From: Corynebacterium kefirresidentii
GTDB lineage: Bacteria; Actinomycetota; Actinomycetes; Mycobacteriales; Mycobacteriaceae
DNA: 64,000 bases
Direction of reading: 5' to 3'
Assembly (NCBI GenBank): GCA_002154655.1
Contig: NGUZ01000001.1
Span: forward strand, 62,001-126,000
Below are positions 26,470 through 36,573 of this stretch, piece after piece. Both the position numbers and the translations under genes were made by a program. Under the pieces are notes generated by a model. The model searched no databases and had not been told where the DNA came from. It saw nothing but the letters and a program-made list of their open reading frames with translations. Position 1 is the first letter of the stretch, and every line of letters begins with the position of its first letter.

Positions 26470-28515
26470 TTAGACTTCGAGGTCTGCCTGGAAGTCCGCG
26501 GTCTGCAGGCGATCCTTGATGGTGGTGATGAAGCGGCCTGCGTCCGCACCGTCAACCACCTGGTGATCGTAGGTGAATGGCAGGTAGCACATCTGGCGGA
26601 TGGCGATGGCGTCCTGGCCGTTTTCGTTGACAACCACCGGACGCTTCTCAATGGCTGCGGTACCCAGAATGCCGGCCTGTGGCGGAACCAAGATTGGGGT
26701 ATCGAGCATGGCGCCCTCGGAACCGATGTTGGTCACGGTGAAGGTAGCACCGGTTAGATCGTTCGGCTTCAGCTTGTTATTGCGGGCCTTATCAGCCAGC
26801 TCCGCAATCTGCTGCGCGATCTGTGGCAGGGTCATGTCCTGTGCCTTGTGGATGACCGGGGTGAGCAGACCCTTCGGAGTATCAACAGCGATAGCGATGT
26901 TGACGTCCGCGTGGTAGGTCATCTCCTTGGTCTCTGGGTTATAAGACGCATTGACGTTCGGGTGGGAGACCAGGGCCTCAGCGGTGGCCTTCACGATGAA
27001 TGGCAGGAAGGACAGGTTGGCACCGTGCTTGTCGATGAATGCCTGCTTGTTCTTCTTGCGCATATCCCAGATGGCAGTCATGTCGACTTCCTGCACGTGG
27101 GTAAGCTGTGCGGAAATCTGCAGCGCCTCCACCATCTTTGAGGCGGTGATTTCGCGAATGCGGTTAACCTTCTGGGTGGTGCCGATAAGCTCCTGCTTGG
27201 CCGGATCCACAGACTTGGTGGACCAACGAGCGCGTGGGGAGTTGTCGGATTGCGCACCAGACTTGGCAGGTGCGTCTCCCTCGCCAGCGGCAGCAAGCAC
27301 GTCCTGCTTACGGATACGGCCGCCGACGCCGGTGCCCTCAACGTTGTTGAGGTCTACGCCGTGCTTGTCAGCCAGCTTGCGTACCAGTGGGGTGACATAA
27401 GGAACGTTGTCGCCGTTGTTGACCTTCGCGGAGGTATTGAGAGAAGAATCCTGCTGGGTTTCCTTCTTGTCCTCTGCCTTTGGCTCCGGCTTCTTGTCTT
27501 CCTCTGCCTTCGGCTCTTCCTTCTTTTCCTCGGCCTTTGGTTCTGGCTTGGAGTCGGAGGAGGATGCGGAGGCGTTTTCGTCGCCGATGCGGGCGATGAC
27601 TGCGCCTACCTCGATGGTGTCATCTTCGTCGGCGAGGATTTCTACCAGGGTGCCTGCTACTGGGGATGGAATTTCGGTGTCGACCTTGTCGGTGGAGACC
27701 TCGAGCAAAGGCTCGTCTACTTCGACGGTGTCGCCGACGGACTTGAGCCACTGGGTGATGGTGCCTTCGGTGACGGACTCGCCAAGTTCTGGCATTTCCA
27801 CGTCGGAAGCATCGCCGGAGCCGCCGTTAGAAGAGTCAGCCTTCGGCTCTTCCTTCTTTTCCTCTTCCTTCTTTTCTTCCTTTTCTTCGGCCTGTGGTTC
27901 TGGCTTGGAGTCGGAGGAGGATGCGGTGGCGTTTTCGTCGCCGATGCGGGCGATGACTGCGCCTACCTCGATGGTGTCATCTTCGTCGGCGAGGATTTCT
28001 ACCAGGGTGCCTGCTACTGGGGATGGAATTTCGGTGTCGACCTTGTCGGTGGAGACCTCGAGCAAAGGCTCGTCTACTTCGACGGTGTCGCCGACGGACT
28101 TGAGCCACTGGGTGATGGTGCCTTCGGTGACGGACTCGCCAAGTTCTGGCATTTCCACGTCGGATGCATCGCCGGAGCCGCCATTAGAGGAGTCAGCCTT
28201 CGGCTCTTCCTGAGCTTCTTCTGCTTCTTCCTCGTCCTTGTCAGCGGAGGAGTCGTTGGATGCGGAGCCTGCCTCATTCTCGTCACCGATGATGGCAATG
28301 ACCTCGCCAACCTCGATGGTGTCATCCTCGTCAGCCTTAATTTCAATAATGGTGCCGGCTACGGGGGAGGGGATTTCGGTATCGACCTTGTCGGTGGAGA
28401 CCTCGAGCAAAGGCTCGTCTACTTCGACGGTGTCGCCGACGGACTTGAGCCACTGCGTGATGGTGCCTTCGGTTACGGATTCGCCCAGCTCGGGCATCTC
28501 AACGGAGTTCGCCAT
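26470..28515 (-). CDS. aceF: Dihydrolipoamide acyltransferase E2 (pyruvate dehydrogenase complex), three lipoyl domains
   Basis: This 681-residue protein is the acetyl-transferring core. It has three N-terminal lipoyl domains with lysines in STDKVDTEIPSPVAG at residues 43, 158 and 277. Ala/Glu/Lys-rich linkers join them. An E1/E3-binding domain follows (VPYVTPLVRKLADKHGVDL, about 371-408), then a catalytic domain ending with YDHQVVDGADAGRF, whose H651 and D655 are the catalytic pair. Domains 2 and 3 are nearly identical in DNA. Older annotation calls this sucB. In corynebacteria the protein also sits in a mixed complex with the OdhA protein. It is transcribed alone. Confidence 0.95.
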   Translation of the reverse strand: MANSVEMPELGESVTEGTITQWLKSVGDTVEVDEPLLEVSTDKVDTEIPSPVAGTIIEIKADEDDTIEVGEVIAIIGDENEAGSASNDSSADKDEEEAEEAQEEPKADSSNGGSGDASDVEMPELGESVTEGTITQWLKSVGDTVEVDEPLLEVSTDKVDTEIPSPVAGTLVEILADEDDTIEVGAVIARIGDENATASSSDSKPEPQAEEKEEKKEEEKKEEPKADSSNGGSGDASDVEMPELGESVTEGTITQWLKSVGDTVEVDEPLLEVSTDKVDTEIPSPVAGTLVEILADEDDTIEVGAVIARIGDENASASSSDSKPEPKAEEKKEEPKAEEDKKPEPKAEDKKETQQDSSLNTSAKVNNGDNVPYVTPLVRKLADKHGVDLNNVEGTGVGGRIRKQDVLAAAGEGDAPAKSGAQSDNSPRARWSTKSVDPAKQELIGTTQKVNRIREITASKMVEALQISAQLTHVQEVDMTAIWDMRKKNKQAFIDKHGANLSFLPFIVKATAEALVSHPNVNASYNPETKEMTYHADVNIAIAVDTPKGLLTPVIHKAQDMTLPQIAQQIAELADKARNNKLKPNDLTGATFTVTNIGSEGAMLDTPILVPPQAGILGTAAIEKRPVVVNENGQDAIAIRQMCYLPFTYDHQVVDGADAGRFITTIKDRLQTADFQADLEV
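27541..28215. repeat. Tandem lipoyl-domain repeat inside aceF (357-bp period)
   Basis: Bases 27541-27860 and 27898-28215 are almost identical, differing by a few substitutions, with the copies offset by 357 bp (119 codons). The third lipoyl domain (28345-28510) shares shorter identical blocks of about 75 bp. Confidence 0.9.
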
Positions 28516-28640
28516 GAGTTATAAGACTCCTCGAAAGTTGGAAGTGTTCTATCGCTACCCGACAATCTTACAGCGTGATGCTCACCCTCGTGCAGATGTG
28601 GGGTTAGTAACTACCCTCCTTCCGGGTAAGCTAGGGAATT

Positions 28641-30932
<2,292 letters not shown>

Positions 30933-31094
30933 GATCACCGTATAACAATCGCTTCACCCAGCGCAGGGTTTTCCGCATGTGGTCTAGGCCTAGCGATGCG
31001 TAGTGGGAGGGTGAAGGAATGTGGTTGCTAGGTCAACAGGAAACTTTCAGGATCTTTCCACCCGTATCCAATATCGGTAACCCATACTAAATTT

Positions 31095-31247
31095 ATGCGT
31101 TTGAGAGAGCGCATGCGAGAGAGATAGAGAGAACCCCTCATGTTTCCAGAGGGCGGCTGTTTTAGCCGATACATGGAAACACCTTGTAGAGAGACGCCTG
31201 CGGCCCTCGGACCACTTTCGGTTCGAGGGCCGCAGGCGTTTTCTTTT
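31095..31247 (+). ncRNA. Candidate small RNA with own intrinsic terminator
   Basis: No plus-strand gene lies between 29051 and the plus-strand terminator at 31195-31247, so an RNA must start nearby. In order the region holds: TAAATT (31088-31093) as a possible -10; a hairpin ATGCG/CGCAT with loop TTTGAGAGAG; a hairpin TGTTTCCA (31141-31148)/TGGAAACA (31174-31181) with inner CGGCT/AGCCG; and a 15-bp terminator. GAGAGA occurs four times (31103, 31117, 31127, 31189) in loop or linker positions. The predicted length is about 145 nt. No good ORF with an SD is visible. The transcript is inferred. Confidence 0.5.
31195..31247 (+). terminator. Strong intrinsic terminator, plus-strand oriented
   Basis: The perfect 15-bp stem CGCCTGCGGCCCTCG/CGAGGGCCGCAGGCG is followed by TTTTCTTTT on the plus strand. 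On the minus strand (the pncA direction) the stem is followed by GTCTCTCTAC, so the orientation favours a plus-strand transcript. Confidence 0.85.
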
Positions 31248-31249
31248 GC

Positions 31250-31786
31250 CTAGCAGACCGTGGCGCCGGCAGCGGCTAACTCTTGCAACGCCGCCTCACC
31301 GCGAGATTCATCTACCGGGGAGCAATAGTCACGCAGAACGCGGACGTCAAAGCCCTCCTTTAGGGCATCAGCAGCGGTGGCACGAACGCAATGATCGGTG
31401 GCAATGCCCACGATGTCTACGGCATCGATGTGGTGCTCGCGCAACCAGTCAGCAAGCAGGGTGCCGTTAGCAGCACCCTCAAATCCGGAATAGGCGGCGG
31501 TGTATTCGCCCTTGCGGAAGTAGGCTTGGGCCGGCCCGATAGCCTCATGCATGGCCGCGCCGTGGGATTCGGCTACACAGTGCACGGGCCAAGAATCAAC
31601 AAAATCCGGGCTCTGGGAAAAGTGAGAGCCCGGATCTATATGCCAATCCTGCGTGGCTACGACGGTGTCATAATCCTGTTGCAGGGTAGCGATTTTGGCA
31701 GCGACTTCATTGCCGCGTTCGGTACCCAAGGCGCCGCCGGGGCAAAAGTCATATTGAACGTCAATGATAATCAGAGCAGGCTTCAT
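31250..31786 (-). CDS. pncA: Nicotinamidase/pyrazinamidase
   Basis: This 178-residue enzyme hydrolyses nicotinamide to nicotinate in NAD salvage. The catalytic triad is Asp9 (IIIDVQYDF), Lys92 (YFRKGEY) and Cys133 (ATDHCVRATA). The metal ligands Asp47, His49 and His55 are in TQDWHIDPGSHF. It starts 38 nt downstream of the pepB stop on the same strand and may be cotranscribed. Its AUG lies in a predicted 13-bp stem (31775-31818). The SD AAAGG falls in the loop. Confidence 0.96.
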   Translation of the reverse strand: MKPALIIIDVQYDFCPGGALGTERGNEVAAKIATLQQDYDTVVATQDWHIDPGSHFSQSPDFVDSWPVHCVAESHGAAMHEAIGPAQAYFRKGEYTAAYSGFEGAANGTLLADWLREHHIDAVDIVGIATDHCVRATAADALKEGFDVRVLRDYCSPVDESRGEAALQELAAAGATVC

Positions 31787-31818
31787 GCCTTTAGGAGTTT
31801 AATCGCATAAAGCCTGCT
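31775..31818 (-). promoter_or_regulatory. Hairpin enclosing the pncA start codon
   Basis: AGCAGGCTTTATG (31818-31806, minus) can pair with CATGAAGCCTGCT (31787-31775) over 13 bp with one GU. The ATG of pncA is within the 3' arm and the SD is in the 18-nt loop. It could reduce pncA translation from pepB read-through mRNA. There is no T-run, so it is unlikely to be a simple terminator. Confidence 0.5.
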
Positions 31819-31824
31819 GTGGTG

Positions 31825-33312
31825 CTACTTTAATTCAGCAATTTCGCGCAGGGCTGCTACCACCGTGCGGGTGGGTACGCCGGTGCCCATCTTTGGGGTG
31901 TATCCATAAGCGCCAGTGGTGTTGAAGGAAGGGCCGGCCACATCGATATGGGCCCATTCGATTCCTTCACCCACAAAGTGTTGGAGGTAGGTGCCGGCAT
32001 ATTCCATGCCGCCCTCACGCTTAGCGTTGATATTACGGATATCGGCGCTGGCGGACTTTACCGATTCCTCGTGTTCCTCCAGTAGCGGCATGGCCCAAGC
32101 CTTTTCGCCCACCTCGCGGCCGATTTCGGCCATGCGGTCACGGAATTCCTCGGAACCCATAACGCCGGCGGTCCGCTCACCTAGAGCAACCATCTGGGCG
32201 CCGGTGAGAGTAGCCGTTTCAATGAGGTAGTCAGGGTTGTCCTCGCTGGCGCGCGCAATCGCATCAGCAAGCACGAGGCGACCTTCCGCATCGGTGTTGA
32301 GCACCTCGGAGGTAATGCCGCCGTAATGGGTGATGACATCGCCCGGGCGGGTAGCATCGCTGCCCGGCATGTTTTCCGCCAGCGGCAGGGTAGCGGTGAT
32401 GCCCACCTTCAGGTTCAGTTTTGCCGCAGCGATGATGGCAGCGGCCATCGCGGCGGAACCGCCCATATCGGAAATCATGTCCCACATCTTGGCGCCTGGC
32501 TTCAAGGAAATGCCGCCGGTATCAAAGGTAATGCCCTTGCCCACCAGCGCGACGTGGCGCTTGGCCTTCTTCGGGCGCCAGCTCAAGCGGACCAAACGCG
32601 GCGGACGTGCAGAGCCACGGCCGACGGCCAGGATGCCGCCAAAGCCCTGCTTTTCCAGGGCCTTTTCATCCAAGACCTCCACTTCAAGGCCCGCCTCTGC
32701 TGCTTGGGCGGAAAGGAAAGCGGCGTAGCTTTCTGGGTAGAGCAAGTTGGATGGAGTATTGACCAGATCGCGGGCGAGAAGAACGGATTCAGCGGTAATC
32801 TTCGCGTTCTCAAATTCCTCTTGGGCTGACTTTTCGGCCACTACGGTAAAGGTGGTGGGGACCGTAGCTGACTCGCTGCGTAGGCCGGCGTACTTATAGC
32901 CGCCGAGGATGAGGCCTTCTACCACTGGGGTGATGTCAAAATCGCCCAGAGAGGTAGCTACCTGTTCAACCTTGTTAATGGAGCGGGCGGCCTGGCCTGC
33001 AGCGCGGCGCAGCGTTTCATCGTCTACTTCTTCTGCTTCGCCCAATCCGACGGCGATGATGGAGGCTACGCCAGCCTTAGCCGGAGCCGGTACGCGCGTG
33101 ACCTCGCCGGCCGTGCCGGAAGCCCCTACGGCCACCAGCGCCTCGTAGGTGGAGCGCAGCGCGGCAGCCCCTAGCAACTCGGTGCCCGGCAGTTCTAGCC
33201 CGCCTTCGCCCTCGAACGCAGCAATTAGTAGTGCGTCCGCCTTCTTTGGAACCTTCTTCCCCAGCTTTAGCTTGGGAAAGTGACCGCGTGCGGGCAGTTC
33301 GTTTTGTGCCAT
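31825..33312 (-). CDS. pepB: Leucyl aminopeptidase (M17)
   Basis: The protein has 495 residues from ATG at 33312, with AAAGGAGG at 7-nt spacing. In-frame codons further upstream are not preceded by an SD and overlap the ilvE promoter. It is a cytosolic hexameric aminopeptidase with two metals. The M17 signature NTDAEGRLVLADA (about 350) and the metal/catalytic GKGITFDTGGISLKPG (about 260) are visible. The N-terminal regulatory domain is present (residues 1-160). It is divergent from ilvE. Confidence 0.95.
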   Translation of the reverse strand: MAQNELPARGHFPKLKLGKKVPKKADALLIAAFEGEGGLELPGTELLGAAALRSTYEALVAVGASGTAGEVTRVPAPAKAGVASIIAVGLGEAEEVDDETLRRAAGQAARSINKVEQVATSLGDFDITPVVEGLILGGYKYAGLRSESATVPTTFTVVAEKSAQEEFENAKITAESVLLARDLVNTPSNLLYPESYAAFLSAQAAEAGLEVEVLDEKALEKQGFGGILAVGRGSARPPRLVRLSWRPKKAKRHVALVGKGITFDTGGISLKPGAKMWDMISDMGGSAAMAAAIIAAAKLNLKVGITATLPLAENMPGSDATRPGDVITHYGGITSEVLNTDAEGRLVLADAIARASEDNPDYLIETATLTGAQMVALGERTAGVMGSEEFRDRMAEIGREVGEKAWAMPLLEEHEESVKSASADIRNINAKREGGMEYAGTYLQHFVGEGIEWAHIDVAGPSFNTTGAYGYTPKMGTGVPTRTVVAALREIAELK

Positions 33313-33415
33313 AGTGTCCTCCTTTATAAAAAGGCTTATCAATCTTCCCTCTACTGTACCGCGCAGCGGTGAACTTATTCCTGCTTCGCTATAGATAAAG
33401 GAGTAGATTGTGGGC

Positions 33416-34513
33416 ATGCTTGATTACACGATTACTCGGACCGATAATCCCACGTCTGCGGAGGAATTGAGCGAAATTCTCGCCAACCCCGGCTTTGGCA
33501 AGCACTTTACGGACCACATGGTCACCATTGATTGGACTGAAGAAAAGGGCTGGCACGATGCTCAGGTAAGACCGTACGGGCCGATGACAATGGAACCGGC
33601 CAGCAACGTATTCCACTACGGGCAGGCAATCTTTGAAGGCATCAAGGCCTATCGTCAGCCCGATGATTCCATTGCCACCTTCCGTCCCGACCATAATGCC
33701 CAGCGGTTTATCAACTCTGCTGAACGCTTGGCTATGCCGGAGCTGCCGCAGGAGGAGTTTATTGAGTCTTTGCGCCAGTTGGTGGAAGTAGATAAGGACT
33801 GGGTACCGGAAGCCGGTGGGGAAGCGGCGTTGTATCTGCGTCCCTTTATGATCTCCACCGAGGTTTCCTTGGGGGTTCACCCGGCCAAGTCCTACCGCTA
33901 CGTGCTTATAGCCTCCCCGGCGGGTTCCTACTTCAGTGGTGGCATCAAACCGGTATCCGTCTGGTTGTCCACCGACTACGTGCGCGCAGCGCCCGGCGGC
34001 ACCGGCGCGGCCAAGTTTGCGGGCAACTATGCGGGCTCGCTATTGGCCCAGGCCCAGGCGGATGAAAAGGGCTGTGACCAGGTGGTCTGGTTGGATGCTA
34101 TTGAACGCCGCTACATCGAAGAAATGGGCGGGATGAACCTCATGTTTGTCTATGGTTCCGGCGAGAATGTGGAGATTGTTACCCCAGAACTATCCGGTTC
34201 CTTGCTGCCTGGCATTACCCGTGAATCCTTGCTGCAAGTAGCCCAAGACCTGGGCTACAAGGTCACCGAACGCCGCATTACGGCCGAGGAATGGCAGCGC
34301 GATGCAGAATCCGGCGCAATGTCGGAGGCCTTTGCCTGCGGTACTGCCGCGGTTATCACCCCGGTGGGCCACGTGCTGGGCGATTCCGCCGATTTCCAGG
34401 TCAATGGCAATGAAGCAGGCGGGATCACCATGACCTTGCGCGAGCGCCTAACCGGAATTCAGCGCGGTGCCGTGGAAGATACCCATGGCTGGTTGCATAC
34501 CCTAGTGAAATAG
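33416..34513 (+). CDS. ilvE: Branched-chain amino acid aminotransferase
   Basis: The protein has 365 residues from ATG at 33416; GTG 33410 is an alternative. The ATG fits TAGATT-N6 (leaderless), while GTG fits AAAGGAG with 6-nt spacing, so either may be used. This class IV PLP aminotransferase catalyses the last step of Leu/Ile/Val synthesis. Motifs are [14 protein letters not shown] (about 64), the PLP lysine in [16 protein letters not shown] (about 205), [13 protein letters not shown] and [11 protein letters not shown]. Confidence 0.96.
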   Translation: MLDYTITRTDNPTSAEELSEILANPGFGKHFTDHMVTIDWTEEKGWHDAQVRPYGPMTMEPASNVFHYGQAIFEGIKAYRQPDDSIATFRPDHNAQRFINSAERLAMPELPQEEFIESLRQLVEVDKDWVPEAGGEAALYLRPFMISTEVSLGVHPAKSYRYVLIASPAGSYFSGGIKPVSVWLSTDYVRAAPGGTGAAKFAGNYAGSLLAQAQADEKGCDQVVWLDAIERRYIEEMGGMNLMFVYGSGENVEIVTPELSGSLLPGITRESLLQVAQDLGYKVTERRITAEEWQRDAESGAMSEAFACGTAAVITPVGHVLGDSADFQVNGNEAGGITMTLRERLTGIQRGAVEDTHGWLHTLVK

Positions 34514-34521
34514 GCGGCGGC

Positions 34522-35316
34522 TTAGACGTCTGCGGCGATCTCGACTCCGGTAAGTAGCATCGGCAGCGCCGCTAGGGCGCCGAGGGTGGGCTCCGGCTCC
34601 ATTGCCAGTCGGTGCAGTGGCTGGAGGCCCAGTTTTCTTAGCGCCAGATCGTGGGCAGGAGCGGTGGAAAGGGTAGTGGCAAAGAGCCACTCTTTCACCC
34701 CAGGGTTATCGCGCTCGGCAAGGAGGGCAGCGGTGGCGGTCAAGGGGGCATCGATAAGCAAGGGCGTGCGACGCTCCGCGGCTCGCGTAATGAGCCCCAC
34801 CGCAGCGGCCAGCACTGCAGACTGGCAGGAGGCTACGAGCTCCATGCCCTCGAGGTTGCGGGCCCGGAACATGGCATCCCGGATAGCGGAGACCTCTCGC
34901 TTCCATTCTTCCACGCTGCGCTGCTTGCCGACGATCACTACCGGCTCCGTCTGCGTCATCGTCGCCATGACCACGGCGGGGACCCGGGTGCTTTCCACGC
35001 CGCCGGGAATCAGTAGATCCGCACCGGCATCAATTTCCGCATCAGCAGTAGCGGCTCCTAAGTCGTATGCCTGGGATAAATCCGTCACCGTGACTACATT
35101 CAGTCCGGCGCCGGCCCGACGCGCAGCGGTCTCGGGGGCCGGTAGCCGGAGTTCCTGCTCAGCAAAGACGATGGCTCGTATACGCTGCGGCTCGTGAGCA
35201 GGTGCGCTGCCTTGGCAGGCGGCGAGCCATTGAGCGGCTTCGGTCAGGCGCCCATAAGGCGCGAGCTGTGCTTCGAGTGCGGTACGAGCCTGAGAATCGG
35301 GCTGCGGAATGGCCAT
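34522..35316 (-). CDS. CobT-like protein, divergent and short
   Basis: This protein has 264 residues from ATG at 35316, with GGGAG at 8-nt spacing. The fold resembles nicotinate-nucleotide:dimethylbenzimidazole phosphoribosyltransferase (CobT, usually about 350 residues), with the SCQSAVLAAAVGLITRAAERRTPLLIDAPLTATAALLA helical region and a C-terminal MEPEPTLGALAALPML aligned to RLGEGTGAALALPLL. The normal GEMGIGNTT motif is not recognisable and the glycines of the catalytic GEGTG are lost, so CobT activity is doubtful. It is probably an operon with DUF3043 upstream (12-nt gap). No other cobalamin gene is nearby. Confidence 0.65.
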   Translation of the reverse strand: MAIPQPDSQARTALEAQLAPYGRLTEAAQWLAACQGSAPAHEPQRIRAIVFAEQELRLPAPETAARRAGAGLNVVTVTDLSQAYDLGAATADAEIDAGADLLIPGGVESTRVPAVVMATMTQTEPVVIVGKQRSVEEWKREVSAIRDAMFRARNLEGMELVASCQSAVLAAAVGLITRAAERRTPLLIDAPLTATAALLAERDNPGVKEWLFATTLSTAPAHDLALRKLGLQPLHRLAMEPEPTLGALAALPMLLTGVEIAADV

Positions 35317-35328
35317 GAGCACATCTCC

Positions 35329-36021
35329 CTAAACGTCAGCGCCGAGCTCCACGCGGGGGCGTGGGATGCGCCACTTGCGGGGCTGGCTGGCGCGAGAATA
35401 TGCATAAAAGCCCAGGCTAAAGCCGGCTTCAGTGGTGCCAGGGAACTTGGTGCGCACGGCATTATTGCAGCGGCGGGCCAAGATGACGCCCTCGATGGCA
35501 AAGATAATGAGGATAACCATCGCCACCGCGTTAATGACCGTCGCGATGCTTGGTACCGCGTAAGTCAAGAACATGACCACGATGAGAACTAGGGCCATTG
35601 GCATAACCCAATTGCTCAAGCTGCGGCGCGCATCTACCCAATCGCGCACATAGGCGCGTTCTGCGCCCTGATCGCGAGCGGGAAGGAAGCGCGGATCACC
35701 GTCAGCCATGCGGGCCTGTTGCTCACGGTTGGCCTGCTGGCGCTCTTGGCGCTCCTTCTTCTTATATTCCTTCCACTCGTCCTTGCTCATGGACTTCTTC
35801 ATGTCCTTGCGGTGCTGGTAACGCTGTGCTTCGGACATGCCATGGGGATCGCGCTTTACGCCGCGCGCGATCTCTTGTTCGGTGCGCTTTGGCGTAGGAC
35901 GACCCTTCGGTGGGGTATAGCCCTTGCGCTGGGGCTCTTTCTGAACTTCTTCCTGCGCCTTGTCCTGCGCAGGAGCGAGCTCAGTGGAGGTCTTGTCATC
36001 TTTTTGCCACGGGAATTTCAC
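35329..36021 (-). CDS. DUF3043 membrane protein
   Basis: The protein has about 230 residues from GTG at 36021. The N-terminal 100 residues are charged and lysine/proline-rich, including KGRPTPKRTEQEIARGVKRD and KKSMSKDEWKEYKKKERQE. Then come FLPARDQGAERAYVRDWVDARRSLSNW, the DUF3043 core, and two transmembrane helices (about 150-200). The C-terminus is PRKWRIPRPRVELG. GGAG sits only 1 nt before the GTG, but TAGTGT lies 7 nt before it, so a leaderless start is likely. The function is unknown. It is divergent from erpA. Confidence 0.82.
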   Translation of the reverse strand: MKFPWQKDDKTSTELAPAQDKAQEEVQKEPQRKGYTPPKGRPTPKRTEQEIARGVKRDPHGMSEAQRYQHRKDMKKSMSKDEWKEYKKKERQERQQANREQQARMADGDPRFLPARDQGAERAYVRDWVDARRSLSNWVMPMALVLIVVMFLTYAVPSIATVINAVAMVILIIFAIEGVILARRCNNAVRTKFPGTTEAGFSLGFYAYSRASQPRKWRIPRPRVELGADV

Positions 36022-36162
36022 GCTCCTCACACTACAAGGTTTAGGCGCGAATAGGGGAATAGGCCCGGCCCAGTAGATGTTGTAGCAGTAGGCTACCTTT
36101 TCCCACCTGAAATAAGCGGGTAGGGTAGTGGCAACGAAACCAATACATATTGAGGAGAAGTG

Positions 36163-36507
36163 ATGACCGCTCCAGCTTCCGCAACCGGCGTCATTCTGAC
36201 TGAAGCAGCAGCCGCTAAGGCTAAGGCGCTGCTTGATCAGGAAGGCCGCGACGATCTTTCCCTGCGCATTGCCGTTCAGCCTGGCGGCTGCGCTGGCCTG
36301 CGCTACCAGCTTTACTTTGATGATCGCACCTTGGATGGTGACAAAGTGGACCAGGTAGGCGGCGTAAACCTCGTCGTGGACAAGATGTCCGTTCCTTACC
36401 TGACCGGTGCCAAGATTGACTTCGCTGACACCATCGAGTCCCAGGGTTTTACCATCGATAACCCGAATGCCACCGGTTCTTGCGCCTGTGGCGATTCCTT
36501 TAACTAA
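36163..36507 (+). CDS. erpA: Iron-sulfur cluster insertion protein (HesB/IscA, ErpA-like)
   Basis: This 114-residue A-type carrier delivers Fe-S clusters to target enzymes. The three conserved cysteines are Cys43 (PGGCAGLRY), Cys107 and Cys109 (SCACGDSF), all intact. ATG 36163 follows TGAGGAG; a GTG directly before it (36160) is less likely. It is a single-gene unit ending at a strong terminator. Possible local clients are LipA and ThiC and the Rieske protein (inference). Confidence 0.92.
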   Translation: MTAPASATGVILTEAAAAKAKALLDQEGRDDLSLRIAVQPGGCAGLRYQLYFDDRTLDGDKVDQVGGVNLVVDKMSVPYLTGAKIDFADTIESQGFTIDNPNATGSCACGDSFN

Positions 36508-36522
36508 ATAGAAGGACAGCAA

Positions 36523-36553
36523 AGAGGGTGGGTGCCAATGGCACCCACCCTCT
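36523..36553. terminator. Bidirectional terminator erpA/asnB
   Basis: A perfect 14-bp stem AGAGGGTGGGTGCC/GGCACCCACCCTCT with a 3-nt loop lies between the convergent genes. Confidence 0.8.
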
Positions 36554-36573
36554 TGTGCATGTGTGGAAGGCTC

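Noticed and set aside
27250..28524. 424-codon open frame antisense to aceF
   Set aside because: It mirrors the repetitive lipoyl domains; composition (Gly/Val/Phe repeats) is a shadow of codon bias.
31095..31247. 6C RNA identity for the orphan RNA
   Set aside because: 6C RNA has two C-rich loops; this RNA has purine GAGAGA loops instead.
31195..31247. Terminator assigned to pncA
   Set aside because: The T-run lies on the plus-strand side; minus-strand readout after the stem is GTCTCTCTAC without a U-tract.
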